A stretch of DNA of 64,000 nt from Chrysomallon squamiferum (taxonomy: Eukaryota > Mollusca > Gastropoda > Neomphalida > Peltospiridae): the NCBI GenBank assembly GCA_012295275.1, contig CM022673.1:9448288-9512287 (forward strand), written 5' to 3'. Of this stretch, positions 14,205 through 27,600 are shown one piece after another; the stretch's first letter is position 1, and every line of letters begins with the position of its first letter. The translations under genes were made by a program, and so were the position numbers. Below the pieces are notes generated by a model, which was given only the letters and a program-made list of their open reading frames with translations, had not been told where the DNA came from and did not search any database.

Positions 14205-17200
14205 TGAAAAAATGAAATAGAACTCAATAATAATGATCTAAAGATGAAATAAAATTGGAAAAATAACATAAGAATGAAACAGAACTGATTGTTAATAATT
14301 GTAAAAATAAGACAAAATTGAATGATACTATAAAAGGTAAAATAAAAATCGAATGACAGTATAAATTTGATTTGAAAACAGGAAAAAATGAAACGGGAAT
14401 AAAACATAGATAGAAATGTTGAAAGCAATGTTCCATTTCATCTAAAACAGAAAATCAAACAGTAAAAACGTATTATCTAAACAAACATAAACTAGCAAAT
14501 ATCCTTTTGAATTATAATCAAACTGGCAGGTCATTAGGATTGATCCCACAACCCAAGGATCCTTAAGTCAATTCTTAACCATATATAGTAATAAACAATT
14601 TTTCTCAACCTATAATTAACAAAACACAATATTGATTTTACAACACAGAGATATAAGCTTAACGACAGAACAGTAAACCATTTCTCTTAACCTGTGTAAT
14701 CATAAAACACCTGTGTAATCATAAAACAACGTATTAACTTGTTTTACCATTCTTTGTACTTTCAGGTGGTGTGAAACCCGACTTCTCCACCTCAAACTGC
14801 TCTCTGATATTCGTGTTCAATTTCCCAGAAGGATACGAAAATATCACTTCATCATAGGTGCTTGCACCCTCACCCACGTCCTGTTCAACTGAGACAGAAG
14901 CGGGTTTCTCCTCCAGAGTGTCAGAAATTTTATCATCATTCACCATCGACTTCTCGGTGACCTCAACTCCAGCTTCTGGGTGATTTTTCACTTCAACGTC
15001 TTCCGTCTGCGATTCATTTTCATTTTTCACCTGTCCTTCACCTTTCGCCTCATCTTCCTTTCTTCCATCATCACTTCCAACGTGTTCGTTTTGCATTTCA
15101 TGATCGGATACTCTTTTCCCACCTTCATCACTTGTCGAAGCTCCTTTGACAACTTTGGCGTCATCATCATCATCGTTGTTGTCTTCTTTCTTCAGCACCA
15201 CCCCTGGGATATGAATGTTGACGTATTCTGTCTTGTTGGTCTGAGCATCAACTACCAGTGAGGACATTCTTATGTATTCATACTGATCTTGTTCTGTGTC
15301 GTCAGACTCTTTCAGGTATCTCAGCAGATTCTGGATTGGAAGTTTTCCTCGGAGCAGGCGAAGGTTGAGGTGGTTTCGACTGAGGCGACACAGAGAGAGT
15401 CTTGGAAGCACGGGGTGGTTTCTGTGGTTTTTTCTGTGCATTTTAGAGAAAACAGTAATAATACCTGGTTTTAAGTTGGTATTGTGGATGCAGATGAAAA
15501 AGTAATTAGTGTTTAAAAGAAAACAGAGAAAGAATGAGAAAGGAAAAAAAAAAAAAGAATGAAAGGAAAAAAAGGAAAAAAGGAAAGGGAATGAATGAAT
15601 GATGAAGAAAACCAAGAATGAAAAAGAAAAGACAAAAGGAGGAATGAAAAAGAAAGACAGAAAAGTAAGAATTGAAAAGTAAAAGAAAAAAAGGAAAAGA
15701 TAATGAAGTAAAAGATGAAGAAAAAGAAAGAATGATGAAAGTACAAGAAGTAACATAGTTTTAAGTGTATTAAATTTTTTTTACCAAGATGTTCATGTGT
15801 GCAGAAAGTATTACACTTTGCGTATACAGACTTTAAAATGTGCTTATTCCAAAACAAAGAATAGAAAAAGGAAAGGAAAGAACAAGAAAGAAATAAGAAA
15901 TCATAAAAAGATAAAGAAAAAAATTACAGATAAATAAAATATAGGAAAAAAAGGAAGAATAAAATTTTTGAAAAAATAAAAGGATGGAAAGAAAAGACTG
16001 AATGAAAAGGAAGAATAAAAGTTGGAAAGAAGGAACAAATTTAATTCCGATCAGTGGTATTATCTAGAAAGAAAAATGGATAAAAATTACCCATTACATG
16101 GTACTATTATAGTAATTATATACTGCATTTTAAACAGAACACTAGAAGTACAAAACGGCCTATGAAGTTGTTTATTCTGAAACAACAGTGATCAAGTTGA
16201 CAATTAATTAACACAAATGATATTGAAATACTTACTACTGGAACAGATATACTGGAAGACATGTTGTCAGGCAACACCACACCTGAAGTGAAAAATTATT
16301 TTAATTTCTTAAAACAGTAACTAAAGATTGTGAAAATATTTAATATTTTCACATATCTTCAAAGAGAAAAATGATAAAATACACATCAATGATCTTTAAA
16401 TAGGAAAACAAGATATTTAAATGCTAAAGATGAAAGGTAATTATGTATAATACCTCTGATTAACAAATTAACATCTTTACCTTAAAGGTAGCTATAATTA
16501 AGTAATATTTAATTAATATTTATTTTGTATATATGTATATATGTGTGTTTGTGTGTATGTGTTTTTTTGTATGTGTGTATTTAAATGCACTCTTTCTGTA
16601 ATAACCTATATTTATTTATTTTATTTATTATGCTTATCATATTTATTTACTTATTTACTTTATTACTGTCATAAAGAAAATAAATTAATAAAAAGAAAAA
16701 TTATTTTGAGACAAACCTGTGGAAACTGGAGTAGGCTGAACTGGAGGGACATCGTACACATCATCATCATTAGTGTACAACAGCGCAGTGTCTCTCTTTG
16801 TGACTATCATGGAAGGTTGTCGGGGAGGGATTGGGGGAGGTGACACATCAGGGCTGACAACATCAGTGCTGGAATAAAAAATAAATTAGAATTCCAATAA
16901 ATAAGTAAATTAAATATTTGTTAAAACAAACTTTCACAACAGACTGAGTTAATGTGATTAAATGTGTGTGTGTGTGTATATATATATACACACACATCTG
17001 TAAAACAAATAAATTATATCATTTTATTAATATATTATCAGTATTTATCATAATAAATAAATAAAATGAGAAAGAAATAAAGGAATCCATACATACAGAC
17101 ATAAATAAATTAACAAAAACATAATAAATAAATAACTAAATAAATAAATGATTTTTCGCTACATTGTCATTTTGAAATTACAACATATATTAAAGGTATT

Positions 17201-18685
17201 TTTCAAAAATAAATAAATAAATCTGTAAATAAATAAATAAATAAATAAATCTGTAAATAAATAAATAAATCTGTAAATAAATAAACAAATTCACAGATAA
17301 ATAATAAGATAAATTAAATAAACTAATAAGAAAAGGTTAAAAAATCAAACCTCTGAACACATTTCTCGACATCAACTTCTAAACTGTACGTATGATCAGC
17401 TGTTTCCGTGTTGTCTCTGAGAATACTGGTGCGCGGGGCTGGAACGGGTTTTGCAGGGGATTCTGGGAAGGTGTCTGGGTATTCGTCTTCTGATGGCGTT
17501 CGGTCTTCAAATGAACACAAGATGGCATTCTTTTTTATGTGATCTACCAATAAATAAAATAAATAAATAAATAAAGCATAGAAGTAATAAACTAATATCT
17601 TTTTTTTTTTTATGTATGTAGGTACATCTTGCTATGTACAAGTCTTATTTTAGTAAAAAAAAAAAGTATTGTGTGTATGTGTTTATGTGTTTGTGTGTAC
17701 CTGTTTGTGTGTACCTGTTTGTCTGGTAGTATGCTCATATATATGTATATACATGTGTATGTACATGTATGTATATATATTGGTCTTTGTATGTGTGTAT
17801 ATATATATATGTGTGTCTGTGTTTATATATGTATGTTATTGACTATTATGTATGTATGTGTGTGTGTGTATATATATATATATATACATACATACATATA
17901 TATGTATCTGTGTATGTATGTATGTATATATATATGTATGAGTGTCCACATTTATATATACTCTTACATGCATACACAAATATCTAATTATCAACACACA
18001 CAGATGCATACATATAAATATATATATATATATTTTAAATACGTGCTGTATAACAACAATTATCATAGGAAAAACCACATTCTAATTTTTCTCAAAAGCA
18101 AAGAAACACATTTAATTTCAGGAATAGTGTTAAATGCAGCCTACCTTTAATAAGAGCAATGGCCTCACAGGCTTTCTGAGCTGGCAGGGCACTGAGGATT
18201 TCTATAGCATTCAGACCGTACGAGTCCTTTTCTGTCACATCAACACCTGAGAAGAAACCAGAACATAACATGCTATTTGTGCTTCAAAACATGGTTATTT
18301 CTTGCAAATATGGTATTTTTGTATGTTTGTACTTCTGTCAAAACATGACATTTCTGTATGGAAGTAATTGTTGTCAAAAATATGGGGTTTTTTTGTACGG
18401 ATTTATTTTTGTCAAAATATCACATTCCTATGTGGATGTATTCGTCTTGCTGTTTTTCTGTGGATATATCTGTGTAAAAAAATGACAGTCGTGGAGTTTT
18501 GCCACACATTATTTCCTTCTATGTTGAATATACATGCTCACTGTGTATGTGGATTATTTATTTATATTTTTGTGTTGTTGTGGTTTGTCAATATTACATC
18601 AATATTTATTTTAAGCTTAAAATTAGAATGAGTTTTGTTGTGTATATGTCTTTGTGTCTGCATGCATTTTGATTTATTTGTGTTG

Positions 18686-18765
<80 letters not shown>

Positions 18766-21700
18766 TACACACCAAAACTGACACTCATACACAGGTAACA
18801 CACACATTAAGTGTAATTTAATACTAGACGTAACTTCACACATGCTCGTGAAAATAACGTTGATAAAATAACCAGTGAGTAAAAACAAGGTTGTTATGAC
18901 TCACCTCTTTCTAACAGAAGTTTAATAACATCAACTTTGCAGTATCTGGCTGCCTCATGCAGTGGGGTCCCAGATGACGTCTGCAACACACACATGCAAG
19001 TTAGAGTTAGGTGCAGTCAAACAACGGCAAACACTGTCATGAACGGTGACAACAACGTTCAGATGAAGTATGTAAGTTGAACGATGTCTCAGTACATTTT
19101 TAGTTAAAACAAAGATTTTTAGTACATTTTAAATAAAACAGATGTTAAACACAATGATGATGAGATGAAACCTGTAATTATCATCATCCCAGTTAAAATA
19201 CAACTTGCTTTTTATTGATATTTATAAGGTGTTCGTATCGCGTGTTGTTTGATGATACTGAAGAAGAAAACTGTATTATCACAGGTTAAAATTTAACAAC
19301 TACAAGGTGTTAATATTATATCTTGTTTAATGATGATATTAAAGAAGAAACCAGCATCATCATGCCAATTAAATGATAAAACTTTCCATTAACAAAGCAT
19401 TAAAATAACATCTTGTTTAATGATGATATTAATGAAGAAACCTGAATCATCATCCCAATTAAATGATAGTTCATTATTAATTTTACGTCAGCTGTTGTTA
19501 CATGAGTGTTGCATAATGAAGCTAAAATGATATGAATAACATTATGTCAATTATGAGTTAAACAGTTACTCAACTAGTTTCCTATTAGCATTTATTTATT
19601 AGGTATTAATTACATTTTCTGTCAAATGACATTAGAAAGGAAACCACATAACCATCCCTGTCTTTTAACTAAATGTATTTTTACAGTTATCAGGAATCCT
19701 TTAAATATTTCTTTATTAATGATATTAGAAAAGAAACCTTTTCATCATCCGGATAAATGACAATTCAACTAAATGTATATCAGCAATAACCAACTAAATA
19801 TGAATTTTCTTGAACAAAAATATTAGACAAGTAATTCATTACCACCACCCCAGATATATATATATATATATACTTATGAGTTAGCAGGAAGTGATCTTTA
19901 ATATTCACCTTCCCATACTTTGGAATACAATTACCATAGATTTTGATGACCCAGTTGTGGAGTACTGAATGGAAGAGGAAATAAGTGAATGTAAAAATTG
20001 ATTTTAAATCCAATCTTATTAAATCTACAGTGTCGACGAATTTATTTGGGACGTATAAAAGATGGAAAGAAAAAAGTTAGAAAAACAAAAAGATGACAGA
20101 CTTATAAAGAAATGTTTGCTTAAAATTTTGATATCAAACATTATTCATGCATCAGATTTAGTTTACGCAGTATTTTTCATTTGTCTGTGAAAAACAAAGA
20201 AACCATTATTGAAGGCCTAGCATTAAATTTGAAAATAGCAAATCCTGATCGATGATTGTGAAATACTAGTGTTTAATAAATCACTGTTTTTCACCCCACT
20301 TTGATACAACATGCTGTTTTTCACCCCACTTTGATACAACATACTGTTTTTCATTTGAAAACAATTCACCCCACTTTGATTATTTTTTCATCCCAGGATA
20401 CAACATGCTGTTTTCACCCCACTTTATATACAACATTGTTTTTTTCTAAAATAAATTAATTAATTTAAAAATATTACGATTTTTACCTTGAAAATAAAAA
20501 TTAATGGAAAAACAATTTACCTGAATAAAAGAGTAATTAGTACAGGTAATACAATGTTACTGTGTTTGTAACAACATGACATTAGTACACTCACAATATA
20601 CAATGAAATTCTAACATTTAAAGGTAAAAAAAAAAATGTTATAAAACTAAACTGTTATCAAAAGGTTTTTTTTAGAGTATTTTGAGATTTGAATTGTTAA
20701 CACAAACTGAAACATAAACAGATATGTAGTTATATTTGTAACACATTGTAATTATTAATACAAACAAATATATACTGCACCATATACCATGTACACAGTT
20801 ATCCACATGCTCAAAATTAAACTTAATACACACAAACCATACTCACTCTAACACACACACACACGCATGCACACACACACACAACACACACTCACTATAA
20901 AGGCCCAGTCAATTAGCAGCATGGAAACTAATTCAGAATTTCAAACTCCCCATAATATTTTATCTGTATGGGGAGTTTTTTTAATATCTCTTTTTACTTA
21001 TTAAAGTTCAGCACTGGACATATGCTACATAGTAAATATTATTTTGTTTTTGTTACAGCATTCTCTTAATTTCATGCAATGCACAGGCAAACAATAAACA
21101 ATGTTTAATAATAACTTAATTAATTTCAACCAAGGATAAGGTTACATTACGTGGATCATGCCAGCGTACCTTCAGATTAATGGGGAATCCTGCATTGAGA
21201 AGGTATTTGACAATACTCGTGTGCCCAGCCCTCGCTGCCCTGTGAATAGGGGAGTGGTCGGGCATGATGTGTTTGGTGAGATTTGGATACGTCGACAACA
21301 ACTGCTTGACAACATCAGTTCGGCCGTACTGAGCTGCAAAGTCGAGGGGCGAGTCATTGGCGATGTTTCGAATGGTTGGGTCAGCTTTGTCCTGAAAATA
21401 AAAAATAAATAAAAAAATTTTTTATATATAAAAATTATTATTTCTTCTTATTTTGAGCATACCCTGAACTTTAAGGATAAATCTGTTATCTCTGAAGCAT
21501 AGATCTAATTCCAGGTTTATCTGGAGTTTGTATCTGTCTTTTGCACATGATTCATTCTGAAGACAGAGGCATTGGGTACCAAGATATCTTTTTTAACAGA
21601 CATGTATGCAATATGTCAAAGGCAATAACCAAGTCTGTGGCTTGTAAACCAGATGCTGTTTTTTTGACATTTAATGTTGTTGTTTGTGGAAATTGTTAGC

Positions 21701-22379
21701 TGAGCTCTTTTTTTATACAACAAATAAAAAAATATTAAAAAATGAGCTCAAATGATTTCTCTTAAATATCCAAAGTTTATCATCTGAAGTAACACTATAA
21801 TCAGACTTTTTATCTCATTGCAGAGGTATAAAAATACTGTATAAGTTACAATTAAACTGTATTCCTTTTGGAATCATATATATATATATATGTGTGTGTG
21901 TGTGTTCACTCTGTTTAAAGATGAATGGTTTAATGATACGTTTTACAGTATTTTCGTATTTATTATGACTAAAATAAAGACAAATGAAATTTAAAAAGAA
22001 AAAAGAGAATATACTACTCTGCTACTAGAATGATTTGTACTGGTTAGTTTAGAATTAATGTCTTTAATGAGATTTAGAAACAAAGGGAGACAACCTACCT
22101 GTAACAGGATTGACACTGTTCCTGTGTGTCCGTGTTGAGCAGCAAAATGAAGAGCAGTATCTCCAGAAATATTCTGTAACAACAACAACAACAACAACAA
22201 CAGAATGAAGTAGGTCTTTACAGCTTTAGAATAATAATGATAATAAAAACAGTAATAAGGTACTTAAATGGTAACAAATGTAGTAGAAGAATTGTTGCAG
22301 TAATAATAATACAAATTCTGTAGCAATGATGATGATGATGATGATGATAATGAGGACAATAATAACAATGATGATGATG

Positions 22380-22420
<41 letters not shown>

Positions 22421-24082
22421 AATAATAATAATAATAACAATGTATAATATATGTAATTTTAATACCTGCATGTTTATTTGTGTAGGGGTACCTGATGGCT
22501 GCAACAACAACATGCAGATGTCTGAACGTCCACTCCACGCCGCGAGGTGCAGTGGTGTACATCCCTTCTCATCAACGGCGTTCGTTGATGCTTCGTTTTG
22601 CAGAAGAATCTGAACAAAATCTCTGTGGGGAAACAAGATAATAACAGTGTAATTAAAATATGTTTAAATTGTAAAACAAAGAAATAACAGTGTAATTAAA
22701 ATATGTTTAAATTGTAAAACAAAGTAATAACAGTCTAATTAAAATGTATTTAAATTGTAAAACAAAGAAATAACAGTGTAATTAAAATGTATTTAAATTG
22801 TAAAACAAAGTAATAACAGTGTTATTAAAATATATTTAAATTGTAAAACAAAGTAATAACAGTGTAATTAAAATATATTTAAATTGTAAAATCAAATGAT
22901 GAAATCATATAACAAAATATATTTAAACTGTAAAACAAAATGACAATTGTATAATAAAATGACATAACCGTGTATCAAAATAATACAATAATGTAACACA
23001 AAACCTCACAATAATTCTGTTACAAAATAACCTTATAATTATACTTTGGTAACAGAACAATGTAGTACAATTTTAATACAACAGAATGATAATAATAATT
23101 ATGTAACAAAATAACAGTTGTAATTAAATATTACCTAAAAACAAATGTTATTAACTACATATTTTACAATTATATCAGTATTAATTTCAAAATAATAATA
23201 AACATTTTAAAATGTAAAGAATTAAACCTTAGGGAAAAAAAAATAATAATAATAATAAAAAATAAAAATCTAAATATACACACCCAATTTAAAATGATTA
23301 CTTTTCATATAACTGTCTAGTTATCTGACATACAAGAGCTTTCATTTTCCTTTCAACCATTCTGCCTGCTGGTTGTGGAATTATTGACAAATGAATGTGG
23401 TTATAGAATTTATGAAAAATTGGCAAACAGAATTGTGTCTTGCCTACAGCAGTATTACAGCATTATTCAACAGCATGGTTTTATTTCTCTTTAAGTTTTC
23501 ACTGTGTAATTTAGCAACAATGTTTTTCAGAAATGGAAACCCATCATCTCTGTAGTAAATTTAATAATCTGCATATAGTTTAGATCAGTGGATTTGTAAA
23601 TCAGTATTCACTGTTCAGTGTTCTGATCCAGCATCAGTGGGGGTAAATCTGGAAATTTACAAATTTAATTGAATTTTTATTTGCTGTAATTGCTATTACA
23701 GTGCCGTGGTTGTTGCAGCTGCTGCTGCAATTATATACTATTACATTACATTATAGTTTTATTCAGTAAAGGACAATTAAATATTTTTTTTAAATATCCC
23801 CCTTTAAAACATCCCCCTTTTAAGAAAGGAAAGATTTAAAGTTTTTTCAAATGTAAAATATATTTTGGTGAAATATGCTGGTCTAATTTGTTTGCTTAAC
23901 AGGATAATACTAATTTTACTGAAAATTTGTATATATATATATGTGTGTGTGTGTGTGTATATATTAAATATTAAATGTGAATATTTATCAGAAGTACTCC
24001 TAATTTTGTGTAAATTTTGTTTCGTAACATTCATACCCTTAACCCACTGCAAAACCACCACCACCAACATCAACAACAATGA

Positions 24083-24131
<49 letters not shown>

Positions 24132-24558
24132 GCTGCTACTACTACTAATAATAATAATAATAATAATAATAATAGCAATAATAGTAATGTTCAGTTTGCT
24201 TTTTGTCCAAACACAGTATACAACTCATAATACAAATAATCCAAATGTCAAAATCCAAAAATTATATTTATCCATTTATAGACCAAAGTGACCATTTTGG
24301 GAAATTTGTGATTACAAATGTGATCAGATTTTTCATCTGGGGAGTAAATTTTTCTATTACTAACGAAAAGTCTCAGAAATTTTGCCTTGAGACAATGGAA
24401 AAACAGTTTTCTAGAATGGGAAAAGTTGTAAATAAAAATCCAATAAACAAATAAACTGAACTGAGTATGTGAATGAGTGTATGTGTTTGTGTGTGTTAAT
24501 TTTTAATGGTATAACTGGTTACATAACAACAATAATAGTAATAATAACAAGCATAAGC

Positions 24559-24600
<42 letters not shown>

Positions 24601-27600
24601 GTAATAATAGTAACAATAATAAAAAGCATAAGCATAATAATAATAATTATTATTATTTCCATTTTATCTTTGTATTTATCACCATCCTCCTCATCATTAT
24701 TATCATCATCATCATCATCTAAGATTGTGGTTTCACATCTAAGTTCAAACAGTAAACACTGTGTATATGAATGATCCAATGCTGAAAGTGTGAGATGCTG
24801 AACACAAGGCACTTTTAAAAGTTTCCTCATATACTTTCATATAACTGAATCAATACAATGAACATTTAAAATTTCTTACAGAGCCTGCACACAAATCAAT
24901 TTAATACTGACCTCTCCACCATTTATCAAATCTGTGCTTAGTTTTATTGATTCCAGGCAGTTACTGCGAGTCATTAAGTATTTCTGTATTATACACATAC
25001 ATATCAATGTATAACATGATGAAAGAGAAGAGAGAGAAAGAGAAAGAGAGAGAGAGAAAGCAAGAGAGAAAGATAGAGAGACACACACACATAAACAAAT
25101 ATATACAAACAACTGGGTACTTTCTTTAAGAAAGAAAATCAGTCCTTTGCAACTTAAAAAACTGACTTTTTTTATGTTCCAACCAGTGCCTCATAATTGA
25201 TTTACTAAAAAATATTAGGGGAAGGTGCTTATAAAATATTCTTTATTGCTAATTAATAGTGGTATTATGTGTGGTGTCCAGCGATATACAATAATATCAA
25301 GTAAAATGCACATTAAAAATGCATTTAATTAAATCAAAAACATTTTTCTTCTTCTTATACGTAAGTGTACATTAATGTTGCATAGTAAGAAATACACAAT
25401 ATACAGACATTTATATGCACATATGTATATCAAGTTCCTTCTACTGAATGACATTTTATAAAAAAAAAAAAGTAAAATGAGAAACAAAACTCTTATACAT
25501 AAATGTACATTAATGTTGCATAGTAAGAAATACACAATATACATTTATATGTAAGACATTTATATGACATATGTATATCAAGTTTCTTCTACTGAATGAC
25601 ATTTTATAAAAAAAAAAAGAAGAAAAATGAGAAACAAAACGTTAATGTACCTTATTTCTTGTTTATCAAAGAAAAAGATTTAAATGGATTAATACAGACA
25701 CACACACACACACACACACATTATATACAAATGCATGTTTCATTAATTTCATTTATCTCTCTCTGTACTCTTTCACACAGACAGTTTGATAACCAACAAA
25801 TAAAGGTCAGCAATAAGCGACAGCAGATGATATACAGGAAATCACAGGCATGTAATAAGGCATGGAATAATTAGTATTGATTTCTCCCTGTACCAAAAAA
25901 TCTTTCCACAGAGCTCTATATATACATACATACATACATGACACCCACAGCATCCTGTGATATGTAAGCGGCTTTAAGAAGACAAGATGACACCTCAGTG
26001 TGGTTTAAGGCTTAGCTATGTTGATGGAGGATTCTTCAAGTCGAGTTTATGAGGACTGCCGCCCATCACAGTCACTACTTTAAAAACACAGGCTTCTGAG
26101 TTCTGTAGACTGCAACAGCAGTGACTGAAGATATTGAGCTGAAGTTTTATTGGAAAGACGAAGAGCTTACCATTATTAATGTTTGCTATATTTTAAAAAG
26201 ATAGATTTGTGTAGATTAAAACAGTAGTGACTGAGGACGAGAAGATACTACATTCAAGTCTTGTTAGAAGACGAAGAGCTTAGCATTATTAACTTTTGTT
26301 ATGTTCAAAAACATAGGTTTCTGTATATTTCAAAGGTAGTGATTAAAACTTAGTTCAGGGGTCTGACAGTTAACAAGTTCTGTTCCCACTGCTTGCTCCA
26401 GGACAAAAGAAAGATGAAGAACCGTGAGTTTCTCATTTCAAATCTAAGTGACAACTCTAGTTCTAAACAAAGACAGAGCTTTCTTGTAGCCTTTTACTTT
26501 CAGTTATTTTCATTCTTCTTGATGATCCACAAACATCAGTTACAAAAGCTGGTGACTGTTTGCAGGCAAGTGTTTGTCATTTATCTAAAACAGTTGTTAC
26601 CAACCCCCATTAAGTCCTGGTGTCTTCATTACTGCTGCAAAAGGTCCTTCTAGTAATGCTAATATAATCAGTGATCACGAGGCCATGGCTATTTGGATAT
26701 TAAATATCCCAGCCAAACATGATAGGAAGCAGCTGATGTAATAGCAGAAGGTGGTGTTTGTGGCAACCCCAGGTTTCATTTCACATCATTATTTTTTACA
26801 GAAAACAGCATGAAATGAGTAAATGAGACGAAGTGTTGTTAAAAAAGTTTTCTAGAACCGTATAAACTGTAAATGTTTTCTAGTTTCAGACACCAGTTTT
26901 GTACAATATCACATTTGCCACAGACCCCAGCAATACATATAAACAACCATATAAACAGTACATAAAGACAAAACAAAACAAGAACATAAAAAATGAGAAC
27001 AAAAACACGCAACAGACAAAACATATTGTGTTACCAGTTATTTGTAAAAGGATAAACTTTTGACACTAATATTAAAACAAACTTTTTAAAATTTAAAAAA
27101 AATAAAAAAAGACATGATAAAATTTCAAACTATTTAGCTGTAAACAGTGTCTCAGAACCTTGTACTTTGAACCATAGCCTGTCCGGTTTTGAAAACAGTT
27201 ACATAATGTTCTTAACATTATCAAAAGTACACAGGAGATAGTGTAAAGGAAAAGCCTGAATGTATTGTGTGCATTTCTTAGATCTTGTTTTGTCCCTTTC
27301 TTGTCAACATTTATCAGCAAAGTGCTAACAAAATGTAATCATCCAAATCAGTTGTATTATATATAACTTACTTTTAATAGATTAAATAATTATATTTACC
27401 AATTTACTTATGTGTTTTGAAAATTTTTGTAAGGGAATGTATTGTTATTTTTATTGTATCTTCACTCATTTGTAGAACTAGTTCAAAATTTTCAGTGATA
27501 AGGGTACATTGTGATATTCAGTCAGTCAAATAAGGATTAAAACAACAGATTGTTAAATTTACCAGCTCAGTTCTGTGAAAATTTATATAATACAATGTTA

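Noticed and set aside
14530-14590. B-box-like GGGATCAATCCT suggesting a tRNA gene or SINE.
   Set aside because: No cloverleaf or A box at the right spacing; at best a decayed SINE fragment.
26393-26653. Plus-strand 86-codon frame in unique sequence inside ANKS1 intron 2.
   Set aside because: No recognisable domain or good start context, and it lies next to diverged tandem repeats; chance ORF.
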